A DNA stretch of 15,685 nt, taken from contig CAMLNE010000053.1 of assembly GCA_946481265.1 (NCBI GenBank), positions 1-15,685 of the forward strand, read 5' to 3'. Position 1 is the first letter of the stretch. Every line of letters starts with the position of its first letter. Below are positions 7,349 to 13,985 of this stretch, in pieces. The position numbers and the translations under genes are program-made. The notes beneath the pieces are model-generated. The model did no database searches. It saw only the letters and a program-made list of their open reading frames with translations, and had not been told where the DNA came from. The DNA comes from an uncultured Panacagrimonas sp. (GTDB lineage: Bacteria; Pseudomonadota; Gammaproteobacteria; Nevskiales; Nevskiaceae).

Positions 7349-8339
7349 GCACGGTGGCGGGCGCATCGCGGCGAGCCGGCGCTGGGGCATCGCACCGGCG
7401 CACTTGCTGGACCTGTCGACCGGCATCAGCCCCTGGTCATGGCTGCAGGAAAGCGGCTTCGCGCCGTCTGCGCAGAGCTGGTCGCGACTGCCGGAGGACG
7501 ATGACGACCTGGTGCCCGCCGCGCGTGCGTACTACGGCGTCGAGGCGCTGCCCCTGGCCGGCTCGCAGGCGGCGATCCAGTTGCTGCCGCGGCTGCGTGC
7601 ATCGGCCCGCGTCGGCGTGCTGACCCCTGCCTACGCCGAGCACGCGCGCGGCTGGTCGCAGGCCGGCCACCACGTGCAAGACCTGCCGGCGCCGATGATC
7701 GACGCCGCCATCGGCGCACTCGACGTGCTGGTGCTGTGCAATCCGAACAATCCCGATGGCCGCCGCTTTGCGCGCGAAACCCTGCTGCGCTGGCATGCGC
7801 GGCTCGCGGCGCGTGGCGGCTGGCTGGTCGTCGACGAGGCCTTCATCGACGCCACGCCGGCCGCCAGCCTCGCCGCTGACAGCGCGCGGCCCGGTCTGAT
7901 CGTGCTGCGCTCGCTCGGCAAGTTCTTCGGCCTGGCCGGTGCCAGGGTCGGCTTCGTGCTCTGCGAGGCCGGACTCCGACAGGCCCTGCGCGAGGCGGCC
8001 GGACCCTGGTGCCTGGGCGGGCCGGCGCGCGAGGTGGCCAGCACCGCGCTGCGCGACCGTGTCTGGCAGGCCCGTCAGCGCAGGCGACTGGCGGATGCGG
8101 GCGAGCGTCTCGCGGAGCTCCTCGCGCAGGCGGGTCTTGCGCCGGACGGCGGCTGCGCGCTGTTCCAGCATGTCAGCCTCGAGCAGGCGCCGATGCAGCA
8201 CGAGGCGCTGGCGCGGCACGGCATCCTGGTGCGCCGCTTCGAGCACCCGCGGAGCCTGCGCTTCGGACTGCCGTGCGGGGAGGCGGACTGGCGGCGCCTC
8301 GCCGCCGTGCTGGCTGCGCAAGCCGGGCTGGCCGCATGA
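7341..8339 (+). CDS. cobD: Threonine-phosphate decarboxylase CobD (PLP-dependent; CobC in aerobic nomenclature)
   Basis: This fold-type I PLP enzyme of 332 residues decarboxylates L-threonine-O-3-phosphate to (R)-1-amino-2-propanol O-2-phosphate, the linker of the nucleotide loop. The N-terminus [15 protein letters not shown] and [11 protein letters not shown] is typical of the CobD branch of histidinol-phosphate aminotransferase relatives. Other motifs are [17 protein letters not shown], and the PLP-binding lysine K194 in [20 protein letters not shown] 7341 overlaps the 3' end of cbiB by eight bases. Its TGA overlaps the cobQ ATG. I see no threonine kinase (PduX/BluE-type) gene, so the threonine phosphate must come from a gene elsewhere. 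Confidence 0.93.
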   Translation: MLEHGGGRIAASRRWGIAPAHLLDLSTGISPWSWLQESGFAPSAQSWSRLPEDDDDLVPAARAYYGVEALPLAGSQAAIQLLPRLRASARVGVLTPAYAEHARGWSQAGHHVQDLPAPMIDAAIGALDVLVLCNPNNPDGRRFARETLLRWHARLAARGGWLVVDEAFIDATPAASLAADSARPGLIVLRSLGKFFGLAGARVGFVLCEAGLRQALREAAGPWCLGGPAREVASTALRDRVWQARQRRRLADAGERLAELLAQAGLAPDGGCALFQHVSLEQAPMQHEALARHGILVRRFEHPRSLRFGLPCGEADWRRLAAVLAAQAGLAA

Positions 8340-9811
8340 GTACGCCGGCCGCCAGCCGCAGCCTGATGGTGCAGGGCACCACCTCGGACGCCGGCAAGAC
8401 CACGGTGGTCGCCGGCCTGTGCCGCGTACTGCACCGGCGCGGCGTGGCGGTGGCGCCGTTCAAGCCGCAGAACATGGCACTGAACTCGGCGGTGACGGCC
8501 GATGGCGGCGAGATCGGGCGGGCGCAGGCGCTGCAGGCGCAGGCCGCGGGTCTGGCGCCGACCACCGACATGAACCCGGTCCTGCTCAAGCCCAACAGCG
8601 ACACCGGCGCGCAGGTGATCGTGCATGGCCGCGTGCTGCGCAATCTCGATGCGCGCGCCTACCACGACTACAAGCGCGTGGCGATGCAGGCGGTGCTGGC
8701 CTCGCACGCGCGCCTGGCGGCGCGCTACCGCGCGATCGTCGTCGAGGGCGCCGGCTCGCCAGCCGAGATCAACCTGCGCGCCAACGACATCGCCAACATG
8801 GGCTTCGCCGAGGCGGTGGACTGCCCGGTGATCCTGGTCGCCGACATCGATCGCGGTGGAGTGTTCGCGCACCTGGTCGGCACCCTGGAGCTGCTCGCCG
8901 ACAGCGAGCGGGCGCGCGTGCGCGGCTTCGTCATCAACCGGTTCCGCGGGGATCTGGCGCTGCTCGAGCCCGGCCTGCGCTGGCTCGAGGCGCGCACCGG
9001 AAAGCCGGTGCTCGGCGTGCTGCCCTGGCTTCAGGACCTGCACCTCGACGCGGAGGATGCGATCCGCGCGCCGGTTGCGGACAAGCCGGATGCGGCGCTG
9101 CGCGTGGTGGTGCCGGTGCTGCCCCGCATCAGCAACCACACCGACTTCGACGCGCTGGCGCGCCATCCGCAGGTGGACCTGCGCTGGGTCGGTCCCGGCC
9201 GGGCGCCGCCGCCGGCCGACCTGGTGATCCTGCCAGGCTCGAAGTCGGTGCGCACGGATCTCGCGTTCCTGCGCGCGCAGGGCTGGGAGCCCTACCTGCG
9301 CAAACACCTGCGCTACGGCGGAAAGCTGCTCGGCATCTGCGGCGGCCTGCAGATGCTCGGCCGCAGCCTGCGCGATCCGCAGGGCGTCGAGGGCCCGGCC
9401 GGTGAAAGCGCCGGCCTCGGCTTGCTGGACCTGGACACCACGCTGCAGGCCGACAAGCAGCTGCGCAACGTCGAAGGCGTGCTGCTGCTCGGTGGGGGCG
9501 TGCCCCTGCGTGGCTACGAGATCCACGCCGGCGTCAGTCGTGGCCCCGCGCTGTCGCGGCCGTTCGCACGGCTGGGAGAACGCCACGACGGTGCGCAATC
9601 GGCAGACGGCCAGATCCTGGCCAGCTACCTGCACGGCCTGTTCGATACACCCGTGGCGCTGGGCGCGCTGCTGCACTGGGCCGGCCTGCGCGAAGCGACG
9701 TCGCTCGACGTCGGCGCCCAGCGCGAGACGGCGCTGGAACGGCTGGCCGATACGCTCGAGCGGCATCTCGACCTGCGGCGCGTGTTCGAACTGCTGGAGC
9801 TGGTTCCATGA
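8336..9811 (+). CDS. cobQ: Adenosylcobyric acid synthase (glutamine-hydrolysing) CobQ/CbiP
   Basis: CobQ amidates carboxylates b, d, e and g of adenosylcobyrinic acid a,c-diamide, using glutamine and ATP four times. The product is 491 residues, the usual size. The N-terminal ATPase domain has [13 protein letters not shown] (11-23), then [22 protein letters not shown] and [11 protein letters not shown]. The C-terminal amidotransferase domain has [11 protein letters not shown], the nucleophile C335 in [12 protein letters not shown], and H433 in [12 protein letters not shown]. The ATG overlaps the cobD stop (ATGA). Immediately after its TGA comes a REP-like inverted repeat that separates it from cobU. 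Confidence 0.96.
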   Translation: MSTPAASRSLMVQGTTSDAGKTTVVAGLCRVLHRRGVAVAPFKPQNMALNSAVTADGGEIGRAQALQAQAAGLAPTTDMNPVLLKPNSDTGAQVIVHGRVLRNLDARAYHDYKRVAMQAVLASHARLAARYRAIVVEGAGSPAEINLRANDIANMGFAEAVDCPVILVADIDRGGVFAHLVGTLELLADSERARVRGFVINRFRGDLALLEPGLRWLEARTGKPVLGVLPWLQDLHLDAEDAIRAPVADKPDAALRVVVPVLPRISNHTDFDALARHPQVDLRWVGPGRAPPPADLVILPGSKSVRTDLAFLRAQGWEPYLRKHLRYGGKLLGICGGLQMLGRSLRDPQGVEGPAGESAGLGLLDLDTTLQADKQLRNVEGVLLLGGGVPLRGYEIHAGVSRGPALSRPFARLGERHDGAQSADGQILASYLHGLFDTPVALGALLHWAGLREATSLDVGAQRETALERLADTLERHLDLRRVFELLELVP

Positions 9812-9819
9812 CACTCCCT

Positions 9820-9895
9820 GCAGGAGCGCGCGTGCTCGCGACCGGCGGCCTGGAATCGGAGGCGAACCCTCGGTCGCGAGCGAGTTCGCTCCCGC
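9820..9895. repeat. REP/BIME-like inverted repeat between cobQ and cobU
   Basis: Two 24-base arms, 9820-9843 and 9872-9895, are inverted copies matching at 19 of 24 positions. The left arm contains GGAGCGCGCGTGCTCGCGAC and the right arm GGTCGCGAGCGAGTTCGCTC. The right arm also holds its own perfect hairpin, GAGCGA-GT-TCGCTC. This resembles the REP palindromes scattered between genes in xanthomonads and pseudomonads. It begins nine bases after the cobQ stop. In RNA it would form a long hairpin inside the operon transcript, which could stabilise the upstream part or dampen cobU and cobT. Confidence 0.75.
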
Positions 9896-9932
9896 GGGAT
9901 GGGGTCGGCGCTGGCGGAGCGCGGACATCCGG

Positions 9933-10472
9933 ATGAACTCTGCGCCTCGCACCCTGATCCTCGGCGGCGTGCGCTCCGGCAAGAGCCGGCTGGCCGAGCG
10001 CCTGGCTGGCGCGAGCGGCCTCGAGGTCGTCTACATCGCCACGGCGACCGACCAGGGCGACGAGCAGATGCAGGCGCGCATCTCGGCGCATCGCGATCGG
10101 CGTCCGGCGTCCTGGTCCACGGTGGAAGCGCCGCTGCAGCTGGCCCGCGCGCTGGCCGCCCACGCGGCGGCGCAGCGCTGCCTGCTGGTCGATTGCCTGA
10201 CGCTGTGGCTGAGCAACCTGCTGTGCGACGGCCGGCCCGGCCTGCTCGAAACGGAGCGCGCGGCGCTGCTGCGCGCGGTGGACGCGCTGCCCGGCCGCCT
10301 GATCCTGGTTGGCAACGAGACCGGGATGGGCGTGGTGCCGATGGGCGAGCTGAGCCGCCGCTTCGTCGACGAGGCGGGCACGCTGCACCAGCAGCTCGCC
10401 GAACGCTGCGAGCGCGTAGTCCTCACGGTGGCGGGTCTCGCGCACGACCTGAAAAAGGAGCGGTCGCCCTGA
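9933..10472 (+). CDS. cobU: Bifunctional adenosylcobinamide kinase / adenosylcobinamide-phosphate guanylyltransferase CobU/CobP
   Basis: CobU phosphorylates adenosylcobinamide and transfers GMP to it, giving adenosylcobinamide-GDP, the substrate of CobS. The 179-residue protein has the family P-loop [12 protein letters not shown] (8-19), and [14 protein letters not shown]. The motif [12 protein letters not shown] follows, with H53 as the expected guanylylated histidine. [12 protein letters not shown] and [21 protein letters not shown] complete the picture. The kinase activity also lets the cell salvage imported cobinamide. ATG 9933 starts directly at the conserved N-terminus. It is the only cob gene here with a long upstream gap (121 bases), filled by a REP-like repeat. 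The next gene starts across its stop codon. Confidence 0.95.
   Translation: MNSAPRTLILGGVRSGKSRLAERLAGASGLEVVYIATATDQGDEQMQARISAHRDRRPASWSTVEAPLQLARALAAHAAAQRCLLVDCLTLWLSNLLCDGRPGLLETERAALLRAVDALPGRLILVGNETGMGVVPMGELSRRFVDEAGTLHQQLAERCERVVLTVAGLAHDLKKERSP
10452..10460 (+). promoter_or_regulatory. Strong Shine-Dalgarno sequence supporting a CTG start of cobT
   Basis: AAAAAGGAG at the 3' end of cobU is the best ribosome-binding site in this part of the operon. It lies eight bases before CTG 10469, an ideal spacing, but 35 bases before the next in-frame candidate, GTG 10496. There is no in-frame ATG before the conserved N-terminus of CobT. The site therefore favours CTG as the start. Confidence 0.55.
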
Positions 10473-11533
10473 ATACACCGGCGGAGCTGTCCTGGGTGCG
10501 GCGGCCGGCGGGGCGGCCCGACGCGGCTGCCGAGGTCGGCGCACGCGCGCACCAGGCCTGCCTGACCAAGCCGGCCGGCTCGCTCGGCCAGCTCGAGTCG
10601 CTGGCGATCCGCCTGGCCGGCCTGCAGTCGCGCGAGCGGCCTGGTGTCGCGCGCGTGCACATCACGATCTTCGCGGCCGATCACGGCGTGGCCGCTGCGG
10701 GCGTCTCCGCTTTCCCGCAGGCGGTCACCGCGCAGATGATCGACAACTTCGCCGCCGGCGGCGCCGCGATCAGCGTGCTGGCGCGCCAGCTCGGCGCCAG
10801 CCTGGAGGTGATCGACCTGGGAACGGTGACGCCGCGCCGCGCGCGGCCGGGCGTCCGCCGCAACCTGCTGGGTCGCGGGACCGCCGACATCGCGCGTGCG
10901 CCGGCAATGAGCCCGGCGCAGCTGGCCGCCGCGCTCGCCAGCGGTCGGGCGGCGCTGTACCGCGCGCAGCAGGCTGGCGCCGAGTTGTTCATCGGCGGCG
11001 AGATGGGCATCGGCAACACCACCGCGGCCAGTGCGCTGGCCTGCGCCCTGCTGCGCCTGCCCGCGCGGCAGATCGCCGGACCCGGCACCGGCATCGACGC
11101 GGCGCGGCTCGCGCATAAGATCGCGCTCATCGACGCCGCGCTGGCGCGGCACGCGGGTGAGGGTGTCGAGCCGCTGGAACTGCTGCGTGGCCTCGGTGGA
11201 TTCGAGATCGCGGCCCTGGTCGGCGCGCTGATCGCGGCCGGCCAGCAGCGTCTGCCGGTGCTGGTCGACGGCTTCATCGTCGGCGTCGCGGCGCTGTGCG
11301 CGCGAGCGCTGTGTCCGGGCCTGTCGCCCTGGCTGATCCACGCGCATCGCTCCGCCGAGCCGGGCCATGCGCGCGTCCTCGAGGCGCTCGGCGCGCAGCC
11401 GCTGCTGGATCTCGGCATGCGCCTGGGAGAGGGCAGCGGCGCGGCGCTGGCGGTACCGATCCTGCGCCTGGCCTGCGCGCTGCACGCCGGCATGGCGACG
11501 TTCGAAAGCGCCGGCGTGGGAGGTGCGCCCTAG
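10469..11533 (+). CDS. cobT: Nicotinate-nucleotide--dimethylbenzimidazole phosphoribosyltransferase CobT
   Basis: CobT makes alpha-ribazole-5'-phosphate from nicotinate mononucleotide and a lower-ligand base such as dimethylbenzimidazole. Started at CTG 10469 the protein has 354 residues, the usual CobT length. Family motifs are [12 protein letters not shown] near residue 32, [41 protein letters not shown], and the catalytic base E321 in [15 protein letters not shown]. The CTG overlaps the cobU TGA (CTGA), the same four-base layout as the other junctions, and follows a strong Shine-Dalgarno sequence. GTG 10496 is the conservative alternative and would give 345 residues. The TAG stop lies inside a TAGGGTGGGCA repeat. 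This is probably the last gene of the cob operon. No bluB or other base-synthesis gene is present. Confidence 0.93.
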   Translation: MNTPAELSWVRRPAGRPDAAAEVGARAHQACLTKPAGSLGQLESLAIRLAGLQSRERPGVARVHITIFAADHGVAAAGVSAFPQAVTAQMIDNFAAGGAAISVLARQLGASLEVIDLGTVTPRRARPGVRRNLLGRGTADIARAPAMSPAQLAAALASGRAALYRAQQAGAELFIGGEMGIGNTTAASALACALLRLPARQIAGPGTGIDAARLAHKIALIDAALARHAGEGVEPLELLRGLGGFEIAALVGALIAAGQQRLPVLVDGFIVGVAALCARALCPGLSPWLIHAHRSAEPGHARVLEALGAQPLLDLGMRLGEGSGAALAVPILRLACALHAGMATFESAGVGGAP

Positions 11534-11611
11534 GGTGGGCAGAGCCTTGCCTTGCACATCCTGCGAAGCACGGGTCGATCTCTGCGTCGTGAGACGCGGG
11601 CGCTGCTGCGC
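11531..11611 (+). repeat. Interspersed repeat, copy 2, downstream of cobT
   Basis: TAGGGTGGGCA (11531-11541) supplies the cobT stop codon. CACATCCTGCG (11555-11565), GCGTCGTGAG (11584-11593) and GCTGCTGCGC (11602-11611) follow. The same four words occur after cobC at 1510-1589 in another order. The edges are uncertain. Confidence 0.55.
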
Positions 11612-11740
11612 TTAGGATCAGCGCTCCCAGACGGCACGGTCGATTTGCATGAACCCCACGAGAAACGGCGCCAGGGTGCCGGCGATGACGGCGGCAGCGG
11701 CCGGCATGCCGCTCCCGGGTCGGGCCTGAAGGCGGCGCCG

Positions 11741-12103
11741 ATGCTCAGTCGCCAGGAGAGCCGCCTGCGCCGCGCCGCCGCGCGGCGCCAGAAGCTGCGC
11801 TGCCACTACTGCGCGGCGCAGATGTGGCTGACCGATGCCTCGCGTTTCCTGGTGCGCTTCGATCTGAGCGCGGAACAGGCGGCGCGCTTCCAGTGCACCG
11901 CCGAGCACCTCGTCGCGCGCCGCGACGGCGGCGCCAACACGAAATCCAATGTCGTCGCCGCCTGTCGCCACTGCAACGTCCAGCGCCACGACGGCGGAAC
12001 GCCGCTGCCGGACGCCGTGAGCTACCGGGAACATGTCCGCCAGCGCATGGCGCAGCGTCACTGGCATCCGGAATGGGCCTGGGAGAAAGGTATCGTCAGG
12101 TAG
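11741..12103 (+). CDS. Small HNH-type endonuclease
   Basis: The 120-residue product has a basic N-terminus and a treble-clef HNH nuclease core. C21-X2-C24 (CHYC) and C75-X2-C78 (CRHC) form a likely zinc site. Between them lie E55-H56 in CTAEHLVARRDGG and N70 in NTKSN, followed by CNVQRH, the classic HNH layout. Such stand-alone HNH proteins cut or nick DNA, but the target cannot be told. I chose ATG 11741 because the domain begins soon after it. The frame stays open upstream to a TTG at 11552, with low-complexity sequence that looks non-coding. It is not obviously linked to cobalamin. A likely intrinsic terminator follows. Confidence 0.75.
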   Translation: MLSRQESRLRRAAARRQKLRCHYCAAQMWLTDASRFLVRFDLSAEQAARFQCTAEHLVARRDGGANTKSNVVAACRHCNVQRHDGGTPLPDAVSYREHVRQRMAQRHWHPEWAWEKGIVR

Positions 12104-12137
12104 CGTGGGCCCTGGATGCCCTTGGCGGTCACGCCGC

Positions 12138-12172
12138 AATCGCTGGCCTATTTCCTGGCCGATTATTTTTTT
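12138..12172 (+). terminator. Intrinsic terminator after the HNH gene
   Basis: AATC-gct-GGCC (12138-12148) can pair with GGCC-GATT (12157-12164) around the loop TATTTCCT, leaving GCT as a bulge. A U-rich tail, TTATTTTTTT (12163-12172), follows directly. This fits termination of + strand transcripts. It overlaps the last codons of the convergent TetR gene, whose KK-stop end is encoded by the same T-run. Confidence 0.6.
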
Positions 12173-12828
12173 GCCGAGAGCGAAACCAAGTGGGGGCGAT
12201 GCGCCCCGAGGATCGCGAGCAGGCGAGCCCGCTGCCTGGGCTCCGTCACGAGGCTCAGCAACAGCGAGGCGGTTCCATAGGCAGCCCGCAGCACGAACTC
12301 CTTATTGCCCAATTCCCCGTGGGCCCAGCGATCGGTGAGGCCCAGGAAGTTGGTCGTGAGCTGAAGATCGAACTCGCTCCGCGGAAGCTCTTCGGGAAAC
12401 ACCTTGAACGTGGCCATACCTTCGGTCGCCACATGCCAGAAATCGGCGGCCCGCGCCATGAGCGCCTGCCGATGCGATTTGTCGTCCACGCCGAGCAGGA
12501 ACCGGTACAGCGGGCGATAAATGGCCGAATCGCTCGTGAAGGTCTTGGCCGCAAGCTCGGCCGAGCGCACGACCCGCTCGAACGGATCGTCCACGTCCAG
12601 CGCCCGGCGTCCGGCCTCGGCAACCCCGTCCAGCGAGCGATCCAGCAGCGCGAACAGGATGCGAGCCTTCGTCTTGAAGATGTTGTAGGGCGTCGTCGGG
12701 CTGACGCTGGCGACTTTCGCCAGGGCGAGCATCGTGAAATCGGTCGACCCCTCGGCACGGATCAAGTGCTCTGCGGCGTCCATCAGGATCTGCCGGCGCG
12801 CGGCGGCGAACGGCGCCTCCTTCCTCAC
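12163..12828 (-). CDS. TetR/AcrR-family transcriptional regulator
   Basis: The 221-residue protein (started at GTG 12828) has an N-terminal TetR-type DNA-binding domain. RRQILMDAAEHLI forms helix 1, and FTMLALAKVASVSPTTPYNIF, at about 31-51, is the helix-turn-helix with the usual YNIFKTKARIL ending. The C-terminal ~150 residues form a variable ligand-binding domain that I cannot assign. A longer start, GTG 12906, would add 26 residues of unlikely composition and has no better ribosome-binding site. It is divergent from the VOC/NTF2/amidohydrolase cassette, the typical layout of a local repressor that responds to a substrate of its neighbours. A direct repeat in the shared upstream region is a candidate operator. 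Its ligand is unknown. Confidence 0.88.
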   Translation of the reverse strand: MRKEAPFAAARRQILMDAAEHLIRAEGSTDFTMLALAKVASVSPTTPYNIFKTKARILFALLDRSLDGVAEAGRRALDVDDPFERVVRSAELAAKTFTSDSAIYRPLYRFLLGVDDKSHRQALMARAADFWHVATEGMATFKVFPEELPRSEFDLQLTTNFLGLTDRWAHGELGNKEFVLRAAYGTASLLLSLVTEPRQRARLLAILGAHRPHLVSLSAKK

Positions 12829-12934
12829 TTCGAATCCCGTTGTCGTTCTCTCGTCCCATGGTAGGAACGCGGCATGAGCGCGTCCACACGGCGAGGGAAT
12901 CCGCACGCGAGTCGCGCAGCGGTCTCGTCATCAT

Positions 12935-12961
12935 TTGTAGTGGACGACACGAATTGTAGTG
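12935..12961. promoter_or_regulatory. Direct repeat in the divergent promoter region, candidate TetR operator
   Basis: TTGTAGTG occurs exactly at 12935-12942 and again at 12954-12961, 19 bases apart start to start, close to two helical turns. It lies between the divergent TetR gene and the VOC gene. A possible + strand promoter, TGGACG (12941-12946) with TATAAA (12965-12970) and an 18-base spacer, overlaps it. TetR proteins usually bind inverted rather than direct repeats, so this is tentative. Confidence 0.35.
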
Positions 12962-12970
12962 CGCTATAAA
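12941..12970 (+). promoter_or_regulatory. Possible promoter for the VOC-NTF2-amidohydrolase cassette
   Basis: TGGACG (12941-12946) and TATAAA (12965-12970) with an 18-base spacer match the sigma-70 boxes at about four of six and five of six positions. The pair lies 116 bases upstream of the VOC start in otherwise GC-rich DNA and overlaps the direct repeat that may bind the regulator. Confidence 0.4.
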
Positions 12971-13086
12971 ACAGCCACAGGCATTCGGAGTCAATCGCCA
13001 GACTGCGGCGTTCGGTGGCGCCCGGTTGCACGCGATCAGCTCCTTCCATACGGCCGTGTCGGTCCGGTCCTGGAAGAGGAGCGAGC

Positions 13087-13388
13087 ATGTTCAAGGGGGA
13101 AGGCGTCGTGTATCAGAACGGCCATGTCGCGACGGACATCGACCAGTCCATCGACTCCTGGCTGAGGAATTCGGTGCAGGGCCGTCCTTCGTCGAGAAGG
13201 ATCTGAAGCTGGACATCGAGTACCGGGGCAAGCCGGCTCCACTGCATATCGATCTGGCGCTCGACGTTTTCGCCGAGTTTCACGAGGACGCAGCGGAGAT
13301 CCGTGGCATGTTCGAACGGATTGCGGCCGCGCAGAAGGGAGGGAACAAGTCCCGTCCGATCCGTCCCCTACAGGAAGTTCTCGGCTGA
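13087..13388 (+). pseudogene. VOC-family (glyoxalase/dioxygenase-like) gene with a frameshift
   Basis: An ORF starts at ATG 13087 behind AGAGGAGC and reads MFKGEGVVYQNGHVATDIDQ then SIDSWL. It then leaves frame and stops at 13204-13206. The neighbouring frame picks up exactly there with EEFGAGPSFVEKDLKLDIEY then RGKPAPLHIDLAL, and runs to TGA 13386-13388. Together they read like the N-terminal half of a VOC-superfamily domain (QNGxVxxDID, FGxGPFF, RG). One missing G near 13164/13165 would join them (CTG-GAG-GAA). Even joined, the product is only about 100 residues, and the tail after LAL does not look like the rest of a VOC domain. It may therefore also carry an internal deletion. A sequencing error could explain the frameshift but not the short tail. 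The substrate is unknown. Confidence 0.55.
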
Positions 13389-13484
13389 AGATCGATAGCG
13401 TCCCGAACCATCCGCCGAGACGCGTCTGCTTCAGGATGGCGTCGATGCCGGCGGCGACACGGAAGGGCACAAAGGAGGAGATAG

Positions 13485-13910
13485 ATGAACACGAAAGCGA
13501 ACAAGGAACTGGTGTCGGACTTCTTCAGCAACTTCGGCCGCAATGACGTCCCGCGTGCGGTTTCGATGATGACCGACGATTTCACGTGGTGGATCGTGGG
13601 CAAGCCGGAGCTGTTTCCCATTTGCGGCGAGAAATCGAAAGCCGAGATGACGCAGCTGCTGCACGGTCTGATGTCGGCGACCACGGAAGGTCTGAAGGTG
13701 GAGCCCGTAACGCTCACGGCCGAAGACGATCGTGTTGCGGTCGAAGCAGTGTCGTATGGAAAATTGAAGAACGGCAAGGTCTACAACAACGGCTATCACT
13801 TCCTCGTCCGCGTGCGCGACGGCAAGATCGCCGCGGTCCGCGAGTACCTGGACACCATGCACACCAACGACGTGCTGGGTGAGCTCATCGCGGCCGCGAA
13901 GGGGGCTTGA
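13485..13910 (+). CDS. NTF2/SnoaL-like protein (ketosteroid isomerase-related)
   Basis: This 141-residue protein has the pattern of a cone-shaped alpha+beta barrel of the NTF2-like superfamily. The N-terminal helix NKELVSDFFSNFGRNDVPRAVSMM is followed by the family signature DDFTWWIVG. Strand pairs come next: LKVEPVTLTAEDDRVAVEAV, YNNGYHFLVRVRDGKIAAVREYLDTMH. Such proteins act as isomerases, hydrolases, cyclases or simple binding proteins, so the reaction cannot be inferred. ATG 13485 is preceded by an excellent AAAGGAGGAG (13471-13480). It lies between the VOC remnant and an amidohydrolase gene in the same direction, so a shared transcript is likely. Confidence 0.82.
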   Translation: MNTKANKELVSDFFSNFGRNDVPRAVSMMTDDFTWWIVGKPELFPICGEKSKAEMTQLLHGLMSATTEGLKVEPVTLTAEDDRVAVEAVSYGKLKNGKVYNNGYHFLVRVRDGKIAAVREYLDTMHTNDVLGELIAAAKGA

Positions 13911-13985
13911 TCCGGCGCCGACGGCGGTCGAGAGGGTCGCCATGACGAAAGCGAGCTGCTGTCGTAGATGCATTGGAGAGATGAC

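Noticed and set aside
8075..9982. Very long minus-strand open frame (635 codons) antisense to cobQ
   Set aside because: Same shadow pattern. It also crosses the REP repeat and the cobU start, with no family signature.
11618..11750. Minus-strand frame ending in a hydrophobic stretch (LAPFLVGFMQIDRAVW), possibly the end of a membrane protein
   Set aside because: The rest of that frame runs antisense through the HNH gene with arginine/alanine-rich sequence, and no start with a ribosome-binding site gives a plausible short protein.
13280..13973. Minus-strand frames opposite the NTF2-like gene
   Set aside because: The + strand gene has a strong ribosome-binding site and a clear family pattern; the opposite frames have neither.
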